Position numbers and translations under genes: made by a program
Assembly (NCBI GenBank): GCA_016765235.1
Contig: JAESQH010000126.1
Coordinates: 6,546-14,218 of the forward strand
Reading direction: 5' to 3'
From: Paracoccaceae bacterium
GTDB taxonomy: Bacteria; Pseudomonadota; Alphaproteobacteria; Rhodobacterales; Rhodobacteraceae
Length of the DNA stretch: 7,673 nucleotides
Shown: positions 1 through 6,251 of the stretch, piece after piece
How positions within the stretch are numbered: position 1 is the first letter of the stretch
How the letters are laid out: the number at the start of each line of letters is the position of its first letter
The notes under the pieces: model-generated
The model's database searches: none
Seen by the model: the letters and a program-made list of their open reading frames with translations, nothing else
What the model was told of the DNA's origin: nothing

Positions 1-377
1 TTACACTGGCCGATGCATTGAATTTGCCGTTTGAAGATACCTGCTTTGATGCGCCGGTTGCGGCGTCACTGCTGAATGTTGTGTCCGACAAGCAGGCACT
101 TTTAACCGAGATGTCACGTGCAACCAAAGTAGGCGGCACTATTAGTGCATTTTTCCCGTCCGACGACTTCACTAAAGAAGGAGCCGACGACTTCTCTCGA
201 TCTAATGGATTGCCAAATAATCAACGCGCCGCGATTGAAGTTTGGGCGAGTGCAGCGCGAAAATTATCGGAAGATGAGGTGGTGCAGGCGTTTGAAAGGG
301 CTGGGTTGATTGATGTAAAAGCAACCCGTTACCTTGATCAAATGCTGGTGTCAGTGACCGGAACACGCTCGGCCTAA
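1..377 (+). CDS. SAM-dependent methyltransferase, C-terminal part (partial)
   Basis: The reading frame is open to the left edge; the first full codon is at base 3 and it ends with TAA at 375-377, giving 124 visible residues. The visible start reads DALNLPFEDTCFDAPVAASL, the usual motif II region of class I (Rossmann-fold) methyltransferases, where the acidic/LPF segment follows the SAM-adenine contact. It continues as LLNVVSDKQALLTEMSRATKVGG, the typical helix plus 'R..K.GG' turn of the Methyltransf_11/25 families. The N-terminal glycine-rich SAM loop lies outside the window, so the substrate cannot be named. The C-terminal part (KLSEDEVVQAFERAGLIDVKATRY) matches the usual 'lsedevvelleeAGF..v' end of such enzymes. 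It is convergent with preA, 37 bases away, and so is probably not part of the pyrimidine operon. A TTG at 18 is not a real start; it is internal. The family call is fairly sure, the function unknown. Confidence 0.75.
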   Translation, partial: TLADALNLPFEDTCFDAPVAASLLNVVSDKQALLTEMSRATKVGGTISAFFPSDDFTKEGADDFSRSNGLPNNQRAAIEVWASAARKLSEDEVVQAFERAGLIDVKATRYLDQMLVSVTGTRSA

Positions 378-378
378 G

Positions 379-408
379 CGGTTTCCCCACCTTGTGGCAG
401 GGAAACCG
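379..408. terminator. Hairpin between convergent genes, possible bidirectional terminator
   Basis: A perfect 9-bp inverted repeat (379-387 CGGTTTCCC against 400-408 GGGAAACCG) encloses a 12-base centre in which CC/GG can add two more pairs around TTGT. It sits exactly in the 37-base gap between the stop codons of the methyltransferase gene (+) and preA (-). Position and stem strength suggest a shared terminator. Neither side has a good run of T: the plus strand continues GCTGTCTTATT and the minus strand has CGCTTAGG. Efficiency is therefore uncertain, and a transcript-end stabilising role is also possible. Confidence 0.5.
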
Positions 409-414
409 GCTGTC

Positions 415-1737
415 TTATTCCGCGTCCGGCATCACGTTGCACATCGCGCCCGTCGGGTTGTTCGGGTGGGTCGTCCAGTTGGCATATTCTGCCTCGACCA
501 CCTTTCCAGTACGCTCGTCCACCGTACCAGCGGCCTGTTGTTCCATCGAGATACAATTCTCGACCGGGCACACCAGAACACAGAGGTTACAAGCCACGCA
601 TTCGTCATTTTCAACCTTGAATACACGATCCTCAGACATGCTGATTGCTTGGTGCGAGGTGTCTTCGCACGCCGCAAAACAGCGACCACAGGCGATGCAC
701 AGGTCTTGGTCGATCTTGGCCTTGGCGATGTAGTTCAGGTTCAGATCTTGCCAGTCTTTGGCATTGGGAACAGCGCGACCAACGATCTCGGGAATCGAGG
801 TCATGCCGCGTTCATCCATATACTGCGATAGGCCGGAGATCATCTCTTGCACAATTTTGAAGCCGTAGGTCATGGCCGCCGTACAAACCTGCACGTTGCC
901 AGCCCCAAGCGCCATAAATTCCGCCGCATCACGCCAGTTGCTAATACCGCCAATGCCCGAAATTGGCAGGCCAGCGGTTTCGGCGTTTCGGGCGATTTCG
1001 GCGACCATGTTCAAGGCAATCGGTTTCACCGCAGGGCCACAATAGCCACCGTGCGCGCCCCAACCGTCAATCGTGGGTTCTGGCGCAAACGTGTCCAGAT
1101 TAACGGATGTGATCGAGTTGATGGTATTGATCAGACTAACCGCATCGGCCCCGCCACGCATCGCGGCCTCGGCTGGCATACGGATGTCGGTGATGTTTGG
1201 TGTCAGTTTCACGATAACGGGCATGCGGCTGTATTGCTTGCACCAGCGTGTTACCATTTCGATGTATTCAGGCACTTGGCCCACAGCCGCTCCCATGCCG
1301 CGTTCCGCCATGCCGTGCGGGCAGCCGAAGTTCAGCTCAATCCCGTCAGCGCCGGTTTCTTCCACGACAGGTAGGATGGCTTTCCATGCTTCTTCCTCGC
1401 ACGGGACCATAAGGGAAACGATCATCGCGTGGTTGGGGTAATCCCGTTTCACAGCTTTGATTTCCCGAAGGTTCTGTTGCAACGGGCGATCGGTGATCAA
1501 CTCGATGTTGTTTAGCCCGATTAGTTTGCGGTCTCCGCCATAAATCGCGCCGTAACGGGGGCCGTTAACGTTGACGATGGGCGGGCCTTCTTCGCCCAGA
1601 GTTTTCCAGACGACGCCGCCCCAGCCCGCCTCGAAAGCGCGCCGGACGTTGTATTCCTTGTCCGTCGGCGGGGCAGATGCCAGCCAGAACGGGTTAGGGG
1701 ATTTAATGCCAATAAAATTGCTTGTCAGATCAGCCAT
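415..1737 (-). CDS. preA: NAD-dependent dihydropyrimidine dehydrogenase, catalytic subunit PreA
   Basis: The 440-residue protein is the FMN/iron-sulfur subunit that, with PreT, reduces uracil and thymine to their 5,6-dihydro forms in the cytoplasm. Residues 1 to about 320 form the dihydroorotate-dehydrogenase-like TIM barrel. The active-site loop is ELNFGCPHGMAERGMGAAVG at 134-153, with Cys139 at the position of the catalytic cysteine of pig DPD. VKLTPN (177-182), SLINTINSIT (201-210) and the FMN-phosphate segment ISGIGGI (259-265) also match the family. The C-terminal tail holds two [4Fe-4S] motifs: C347-C350-C353-C357 and C380-C383-C386-C390. The length is slightly above E. coli PreA because of an approximately 45-residue tail. 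The ATG at 1735-1737 is supported by a GGAGGG Shine-Dalgarno sequence at 1745-1750, seven bases upstream and inside the last codons of preT; only three bases separate the genes, so they are co-transcribed and probably translationally coupled. Subunit name sure; which pyrimidine is preferred is not visible. Confidence 0.95.
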   Translation of the reverse strand: MADLTSNFIGIKSPNPFWLASAPPTDKEYNVRRAFEAGWGGVVWKTLGEEGPPIVNVNGPRYGAIYGGDRKLIGLNNIELITDRPLQQNLREIKAVKRDYPNHAMIVSLMVPCEEEAWKAILPVVEETGADGIELNFGCPHGMAERGMGAAVGQVPEYIEMVTRWCKQYSRMPVIVKLTPNITDIRMPAEAAMRGGADAVSLINTINSITSVNLDTFAPEPTIDGWGAHGGYCGPAVKPIALNMVAEIARNAETAGLPISGIGGISNWRDAAEFMALGAGNVQVCTAAMTYGFKIVQEMISGLSQYMDERGMTSIPEIVGRAVPNAKDWQDLNLNYIAKAKIDQDLCIACGRCFAACEDTSHQAISMSEDRVFKVENDECVACNLCVLVCPVENCISMEQQAAGTVDERTGKVVEAEYANWTTHPNNPTGAMCNVMPDAE

Positions 1738-1740
1738 GGT

Positions 1741-3078
1741 TTAGCCCTCCGCCGTTAGATAGTTGTTAATAGATTCAGCCGCGTCGCGCCCTTCGGCAAC
1801 TGCCGTCACAGTCAAGTCATCACCGCCAGTGGCACAATCACCGCCCGCCCAGATGGCCGGATCAGACGTTTGCCCAAGCTCGTTAACCGGAATTTTACCA
1901 CCCATCAGTTCTAACCCGTCGGGCGCGCCGTCCAGCGTCTGGCCAATAGCCTTGAACACTTGATCGGCAGCAATCGTAAAGACTTCGTTGGTGTTGGTTA
2001 ATTTGCCGTTAACGTCTTTGGTATAGGCAAACTCCACCGCTTGCGCCGCGCCGTTTCCGGTGACACGCACGGGGGCGGCGTTATAGATTATCCGCACACC
2101 CTTGCTGGTTGCCAGTTCTTGTTCAAATTCGGATGCGCTCATGCGGTCTTTGCCGCGCCGGTACACCATCGTGACCTCGTCCGCGCCCAGAAGTTTGGAT
2201 TGCACCGCGGCGTCCACCGCCGTCATACCACCGCCGATAACCACAACGTGGCGACCAACCGCGACAGTGCCCATATCGGACGCCTGACGAACCCCTTCGA
2301 TGAATTCTACGGCGTCAACGACGTTGTCTTTGTCCTCGCCCTCGGCCCGCAGCGCGTTCACGCCACCAAGACCAATCCCGAGGAATACTGCGTCGTAATC
2401 CGCTTTCAGCGTATCAATCGACAGGTCATTCCCGAGTGGGCTGTCGTATTTCACGTCTATACCGCCGATGGACAAAAGCCATTCAACTTCGGTCTGTGCG
2501 AAACCGTCGACCGATTTATAAGCCGCGATCCCGAATTCATTCAGTCCACCACCTTTGGCGCGGGCATCGAATATCGTGACCGTGTGGCCATTCATGGCAA
2601 GACGATGCGCACAGGCCAGACCGGCAGGGCCGGCGCCAACTACCGCGATCTTCTTGCCGCTGTCTGGTGCACGGGTGAACGGATGGGCTTTAGCCATCAT
2701 TCCGTCGGTTGCGTACCGTTGCAACTGGCCGATCAGAACCGGTTTACCTTCGGCGGTTTCGCGAACGCAAACTTCCTCGCACAGGGTTTCGGTGGGGCAA
2801 ACGCGGGCGCACATGCCGCCGAGGATGTTTTGCGAAAATATCGTATTGGCCGCCGCATCTGCCGTTCCGGTCGAGATTTGCCGGATGAATAACGGGATGT
2901 CGATTGTGGTCGGACATGCGTCCATGCAGGGCGCATCGTGGCAGAAATAGCAACGGTCGGCGGCAACTAGTGCCTCGTGATCTGACAGCGGCGCGTGTAG
3001 ATCACTGAAGTTGTCGACATAGTCCGACGGGGACAGACGGTGGTCTGTGATCCCGGATGTCTGCATATCGTTTGGCAT
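1741..3078 (-). CDS. preT: NAD(P)-dependent dihydropyrimidine dehydrogenase, electron-transfer subunit PreT
   Basis: The 445-residue flavoprotein accepts electrons from NAD(P)H and passes them to PreA for pyrimidine reduction. It resembles the N-terminal half of mammalian DPD and the small subunit of glutamate synthase (GltD family). Cys43, 46, 51 and 55 and Cys90, 94, 100 and 104 form the two cysteine clusters of the N-terminal Fer4_20 domain. VAVVGAG-type FAD binding is seen as IAVVGAGPAG (144-153). A second Rossmann motif for the dinucleotide, VVVIGGGMTAVDAA, lies at 278-291. The FAD-closing segment IWAGGDCATGGDDLTVTAVA spans 409-428. The length is close to the family, a little longer than E. 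coli PreT because of an N-terminal extension. The ATG at 3076-3078 has AGGAGGG (3083-3089) four bases upstream; Met5 is a less likely start. It is the first gene of preTA, 100 bases after the end of pccR on the same strand. Dihydropyrimidinase and beta-ureidopropionase genes, often adjacent, are not in the window. Confidence 0.94.
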   Translation of the reverse strand: MPNDMQTSGITDHRLSPSDYVDNFSDLHAPLSDHEALVAADRCYFCHDAPCMDACPTTIDIPLFIRQISTGTADAAANTIFSQNILGGMCARVCPTETLCEEVCVRETAEGKPVLIGQLQRYATDGMMAKAHPFTRAPDSGKKIAVVGAGPAGLACAHRLAMNGHTVTIFDARAKGGGLNEFGIAAYKSVDGFAQTEVEWLLSIGGIDVKYDSPLGNDLSIDTLKADYDAVFLGIGLGGVNALRAEGEDKDNVVDAVEFIEGVRQASDMGTVAVGRHVVVIGGGMTAVDAAVQSKLLGADEVTMVYRRGKDRMSASEFEQELATSKGVRIIYNAAPVRVTGNGAAQAVEFAYTKDVNGKLTNTNEVFTIAADQVFKAIGQTLDGAPDGLELMGGKIPVNELGQTSDPAIWAGGDCATGGDDLTVTAVAEGRDAAESINNYLTAEG

Positions 3079-3082
3079 TTCG

Positions 3083-3113
3083 CCCTCCTGTAGTGAGTTG
3101 TTTTTTTACAGGA
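3083..3113 (-). promoter_or_regulatory. Hairpin overlapping the preT Shine-Dalgarno
   Basis: On the preT transcript a 7-bp perfect inverted repeat, TCCTGTA (from 3113 to 3107) and TACAGGA (from 3092 to 3086), encloses a 14-base A-rich loop. The 3' arm contains AGGA of the AGGAGGG ribosome binding site (3089 to 3083). If it forms in RNA, the start site of preT would be partly hidden. This is seen directly as sequence symmetry; any regulatory role is inference, and a 7-bp stem with a 14-base loop is only moderately stable. Between here and the pccR stop the DNA is AT-rich; the only promoter-like element I noticed is a TAAAAT -10-like hexamer (3134 to 3129, minus strand) with no convincing -35 partner. 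Confidence 0.35.
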
Positions 3114-3178
3114 TGACATAGGTTGGAAATTTTATCAAATGGTAAATTTTTGAGTATTTAGGCAAAGAAGAAGTTCAG

Positions 3179-4588
3179 TTATTCAATGGTATAAGGCAAA
3201 ACGCCGCGTGCGTTATGGTTAACAGATAGTGAACGCTCCAATGGAGGGACCGCCCGTTGGTGGCAGTTTTCGCGTGAACAGATGCGGCAGGAAATGCCGA
3301 TCGGCTCGAACGATGCGGTGTTTTTGATGTCTAGGTCATCCGCATAAACCAACGCGTTGGCGTGGGTGACCTCGCAGCCGAGGCCGATGGCGAAGCGTTG
3401 TTTTGGCGCGCGAAACGAGCCGCCACTTTTGGAGATATCGCGGGCAAGGCACAGGTATTTGATACGGTCCGGGGTCTCGGCTAGTTGGCGCAGTATCTGG
3501 CCAGGGGCCTCGAATGCGCGGTGTACGTTCCAGAGCGGGCAGGCGCCGCCGAAGCGGGCGAATTGCAATTGTGTGGCCGAATGTCGTTTGGTGATAGTTC
3601 CGGCTTGGTCTACGCGGACAAAGAAGAATGGGATGCCCTTCGCACCTGCGCGTTGCATGGTTGACAGGCGGTGTGCCACTTGTTCGATGCTGGCGGAAAA
3701 TTGGTTGGACAGCATTTCCAGATCGTGCCGGCATTCCTTGGCGGCGTTAAGGAAATCTTCATAAGGGAGCATTGCGGCACCGGCGAAATAGTTGGCTAGA
3801 CCGGTTTTGCAAATCGCTCGGGCTTCCTTTGTGCCGAAACGGGCGAAGTCGAGGGTGGCTTCGAGTAGTTCGCCGTACTCAAGCAATGCGATCTGGTGCG
3901 CGATCTGGAAGGACTGCGTGGCGACGGGTGCTTGCGCGGATACCGTCAAGCGTCGTGTTTCGGGGTCGTACTGGCGCATTTTCGTATCGGCCGAGATGAC
4001 CAGTTCCACGCGATGTCTGGCGTTCAGCCAATCCCGCAAGGCGTCGATTTTATCGGGCGTATTCAACCCTACATTCACATTGAAGTGTTCGGCGGCGCGG
4101 TCGATTGCGTCTATGTAGTTGTCGCAGTAATGGAAGAAATCGCGGACCTCTTCCCAAGGCAAGGGGGCGATGCCGATGTCTTCGCGGCCCAATGCCTCGT
4201 TTAATGTGGCGAGGCGGTCTTGGTTTTGTTTATGTGCGCGGTGCAGGGTTAAGAACGCACGTGCCAACGCGGGTGCGTTCGAGGCGGTTAGTTGTAGGTC
4301 CGCTAATGGCGGTGTATCGGCTCCGAAAACCGGATCGGCGAATGCCTCTCGCATATCCGTCACAATGCGTTCGCTGTCGCTAACCGATAATTGCGTTACA
4401 TCGAAGCTGTATTCTTGTGCCAACGCCAGTACCACCGTTGCCGATATCGGTCGGTGATTATTCTCCATCTGGTTTAGGTAGGACACGGATACGCCCAAAG
4501 ATTTCGAGAAATCCTTTTGGGTGAGGCCGATTTTCAATCGCGTTTCGCGCAGGATTGTACCTGCGTATAATTTCTTTTGTGTTCCCAT
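3179..4588 (-). CDS. pccR: PccR, ScfR-family short-chain acyl-CoA-responsive transcriptional regulator
   Basis: The 469-residue DNA-binding regulator is probably the acyl-CoA-responsive control protein for propionyl-CoA carboxylase. Residues 5-65 form an XRE-type helix-turn-helix (GLTQKDFSKSLGVSVSYLNQ at 21-40, then MENNHRPIS). A middle ImmA/IrrE-like (M78, DUF955) region includes FQIAHQIALLEYGE at 227-240. The C-terminal DUF2083-like part ends in GISCRICSRENCHQRAVPPL (431-450), a cysteine cluster (434, 437, 442) typical of the family. The M78 zinc-protease signature HExxH is not intact, as is usual in ScfR proteins, so protease activity is not expected. The frame runs on without stops to 4795, but the ATG at 4586-4588 (MGTQKKLYAG) matches the usual start and avoids a long overlap with pccB. 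No clear Shine-Dalgarno precedes it. In R. sphaeroides PccR activates and represses pccB; the divergent placement and the boxes here support the same role plus self-control. No terminator is seen between its stop and preT. Confidence 0.9.
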   Translation of the reverse strand: MGTQKKLYAGTILRETRLKIGLTQKDFSKSLGVSVSYLNQMENNHRPISATVVLALAQEYSFDVTQLSVSDSERIVTDMREAFADPVFGADTPPLADLQLTASNAPALARAFLTLHRAHKQNQDRLATLNEALGREDIGIAPLPWEEVRDFFHYCDNYIDAIDRAAEHFNVNVGLNTPDKIDALRDWLNARHRVELVISADTKMRQYDPETRRLTVSAQAPVATQSFQIAHQIALLEYGELLEATLDFARFGTKEARAICKTGLANYFAGAAMLPYEDFLNAAKECRHDLEMLSNQFSASIEQVAHRLSTMQRAGAKGIPFFFVRVDQAGTITKRHSATQLQFARFGGACPLWNVHRAFEAPGQILRQLAETPDRIKYLCLARDISKSGGSFRAPKQRFAIGLGCEVTHANALVYADDLDIKNTASFEPIGISCRICSRENCHQRAVPPLERSLSVNHNARGVLPYTIE

Positions 4589-4591
4589 GAT

Positions 4592-4693
4592 TTCGCAAGT
4601 TTGCAATTTGCAGATGGTATTTGCAATAAGTTTTGCAAATTTGCGAATGTTTGGTTCTAATTCGTTAACAACTTCCTTATGGTGCATTGCAAA
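4592..4693. promoter_or_regulatory. PccR operator array (TTTGCAAA-like boxes) between pccR and pccB
   Basis: The 123-base divergent region holds repeated octamers close to TTTGCAAA, the half-site shown to matter for PccR control of pccB in R. sphaeroides (TTTGCAAA-X4-TTTGCAAA). Visible copies: 4592-4599 (TTCGCAAG, 6/8), 4600-4607 (TTTGCAAT, 7/8), 4607-4614 (TTTGCAGA, 7/8), 4620-4627 (TTTGCAAT, 7/8), 4632-4639 (TTTGCAAA, 8/8), 4640-4647 (TTTGCGAA, 7/8) and 4686-4693 (ATTGCAAA, 7/8). The pair 4620-4627/4632-4639 has exactly the X4 spacing. The two abutted outer pairs, 4592-4607 and 4632-4647, are inverted copies of each other at 14 of 16 positions around a centre at 4619.5. The leftmost boxes lie 4 to 19 bases before the pccR start codon, which fits autoregulation. 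Occupancy is inferred from sequence and the known homologous system. Confidence 0.85.
4633..4661 (+). promoter_or_regulatory. Candidate sigma-70-type promoter of pccB
   Basis: TTGCAA at 4633-4638 (4/6 to TTGACA) and TCTAAT at 4656-4661 (5/6 to TATAAT) are separated by 17 bases. This predicts a start near 4668 and a leader of about 44 bases before the pccB ATG. The -35 hexamer lies inside the one perfect TTTGCAAA box, so a bound regulator would compete with or contact RNA polymerase directly. This is a prediction by eye; no transcription data are available here. Confidence 0.45.
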
Positions 4694-4711
4694 CATTTGG
4701 GAGACGGACGT

Positions 4712-6244
4712 ATGCAAGACATTCTCGAACAACTCGAAGCGCGCCGCGATTCTGCGCGCCTTGGTGGCGGGCAGCGGCGCATTGATGTGCAGCATTCAAA
4801 AGGCAAGCTAACCGCGCGGGAACGGATCGAGGTGTTGCTGGACGAGGGTAGCTTTGAGGAATTCGACATGTTCGTCGCCCACCGTTGCGTGGACTTCGGG
4901 ATGGAAAAGCAGAAATACCCCGGCGATGGTGTGGTCACTGGTTGGGGGACGATCAATGGCCGGATGGTTTATCTGTACAGTCAGGATTTCACGGTATTAG
5001 GTGGATCGCTATCCGAAACACATGCCGCGAAGATTTGCAAGATCATGGATATGGCGATCAAAAACGGCGCGCCTGTGATTGGGATGAACGATTCCGGTGG
5101 GGCGCGTATTCAGGAAGGTGTCGCGGCCCTTGGTGGATATGCGGATGTGTTTCAGAAAAATATCATGGCCTCCGGCGTAGTGCCGCAGATCAGCGTAATC
5201 ATGGGGCCTTGCGCGGGAGGGGCTGTGTACTCGCCTGCGATTACGGATTTCATCTTTATGGTCAAGGACAGTTCTTACATGTTTGTGACCGGCCCTGACG
5301 TGGTGAAAACTGTAACCAACGAGATTGTCACGGCTGAGGAACTGGGCGGGGCGCGGACGCATACGTCCAAGTCTTCCGTCGCTGATGGGGCGTTTGAGAA
5401 CGACATGGAAGCCTTGTTCGAGGTGCGCCGTCTGGTTGACATGTTACCGTTGAATAACCGCGAGAAACCTCCGGTACGGCCGTATTTTGATAGTCATTCA
5501 AGGGTCGAACACAGCCTCGATACACTGATCCCTGACAATACCAATGCGCCTTATGACATGCACGAGCTGGTGCGAAAACTGGCGGACGAAGGGGATTTCT
5601 TTGAAATTCAGAAGGATTTTGCCAAGAACATTTTGACCGGATTTATCCGGCTTGAAGGGTCCACCGTTGGAATTGTTGCCAACCAGCCGATGGTTCTGGC
5701 AGGGTGTCTGGACATTGATTCCAGTCGCAAGGCCGCGAGGTTTGTGCGGTTCTGTGATGCGTTTGAAATTCCGATCCTGACGCTGGTCGATGTACCGGGG
5801 TTTTTGCCCGGAACAACGCAGGAATATGGTGGCGTTATCAAACACGGTGCGAAACTGCTGTTTGCATATGGCGAGGCGACGGTTCCCAAGGTCACCGTGA
5901 TTACGGGCAAGGCGTACGGGGGCGCATATGATGTGATGGCCTCCAAGCACCTGCGCGGTGATTTTAACTATGCGTGGCCCACGGCGGAGATCGCGGTGAT
6001 GGGTGCGAGGGGCGCGACCGAGATTATTCATCGCTCCGATCTGGGGGATGCGGATAAGATTGCCGCGCACACCAAGGATTACGAGGACCGTTTCGCTAAT
6101 CCGTTTGTCGCTGCCGAGCGTGGTTTTATTGACGAGGTGATCATGCCGCGCAACACCCGTGTACGGGTCGCGCGTGCGTTTGCCAGCTTGCGGAACAAAC
6201 AACTTAGTAATCCGTGGAAAAAACACGATAACATTCCTTTGTGA
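4712..6244 (+). CDS. pccB: Propionyl-CoA carboxylase, beta (carboxyltransferase) subunit
   Basis: The 510-residue subunit transfers the carboxyl group from carboxybiotin on PccA to propionyl-CoA, giving (S)-methylmalonyl-CoA; the holoenzyme is an alpha6-beta6 cytoplasmic complex. The whole length matches the carboxyltransferase family, two crotonase-like halves. In the N-half, NDSGGARIQEGVAALGGY (126-143) and MGPCAGGAVYSPA (164-176) form the acyl-CoA site and first oxyanion hole. In the C-half, VDVPGFLPGTTQEYGGVIKHG (359-379) and GKAYGGAYDVM (399-409) bind biotin; Asp407 aligns with the aspartate that sets propionyl/acetyl specificity in Streptomyces PccB. The C-terminus KKHDNIPL is typical. 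The ATG at 4712 (MQDILEQLEARRD) is chosen because family members start here and GGGAG lies at 4699-4703, eight bases upstream; an ATG at 4679 would add 11 unrelated residues and lacks such a site. Control by PccR is likely from the upstream boxes. Its stop overlaps the ribosome binding site of the next gene. Confidence 0.97.
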   Translation: MQDILEQLEARRDSARLGGGQRRIDVQHSKGKLTARERIEVLLDEGSFEEFDMFVAHRCVDFGMEKQKYPGDGVVTGWGTINGRMVYLYSQDFTVLGGSLSETHAAKICKIMDMAIKNGAPVIGMNDSGGARIQEGVAALGGYADVFQKNIMASGVVPQISVIMGPCAGGAVYSPAITDFIFMVKDSSYMFVTGPDVVKTVTNEIVTAEELGGARTHTSKSSVADGAFENDMEALFEVRRLVDMLPLNNREKPPVRPYFDSHSRVEHSLDTLIPDNTNAPYDMHELVRKLADEGDFFEIQKDFAKNILTGFIRLEGSTVGIVANQPMVLAGCLDIDSSRKAARFVRFCDAFEIPILTLVDVPGFLPGTTQEYGGVIKHGAKLLFAYGEATVPKVTVITGKAYGGAYDVMASKHLRGDFNYAWPTAEIAVMGARGATEIIHRSDLGDADKIAAHTKDYEDRFANPFVAAERGFIDEVIMPRNTRVRVARAFASLRNKQLSNPWKKHDNIPL

Positions 6245-6251
6245 GGACGAA

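Noticed and set aside
2041..2892. Long plus-strand frame opposite preT (283 residues)
   Set aside because: It is the antisense of a clearly coding preT with intact motifs; the translation shows no recognisable domain and no ribosome site was found.
3120..3155. AT-rich imperfect inverted repeat (AAATTT...TAAATTT) before preT as a LysR/TetR operator
   Set aside because: The arms are short, offset by one base and self-complementary by composition alone; no regulator gene of that type is present here.
3155..3172. TTTGCCTA on the minus strand before preT as a PccR box
   Set aside because: It is a single 6/8 match without a partner at X4 or abutted spacing, so not enough to claim PccR control of preTA.
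4679..4711. Earlier ATG for pccB at 4679
   Set aside because: It adds MVHCKHLGDGR, unlike known PccB starts, lacks a ribosome site, and would put GGGAG (4699-4703) inside the gene; the ATG at 4712 is better supported.
4589..4795. N-terminal extension of the pccR frame up to 4795
   Set aside because: It crosses the operator region and the first codons of pccB on the other strand; family members start at the MGTQKKLYAG-like segment, so the ATG at 4588 is used.
5498..6226. Long minus-strand frame opposite pccB (242 residues)
   Set aside because: It is the antisense of highly conserved pccB coding sequence, a common artefact in GC-rich genes.
6159..6251. Upstream extension of the 123-residue protein into pccB
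   Set aside because: It would lie entirely within the pccB 3' end; the ATG at 6252 with GAGGA just before it is the better start.
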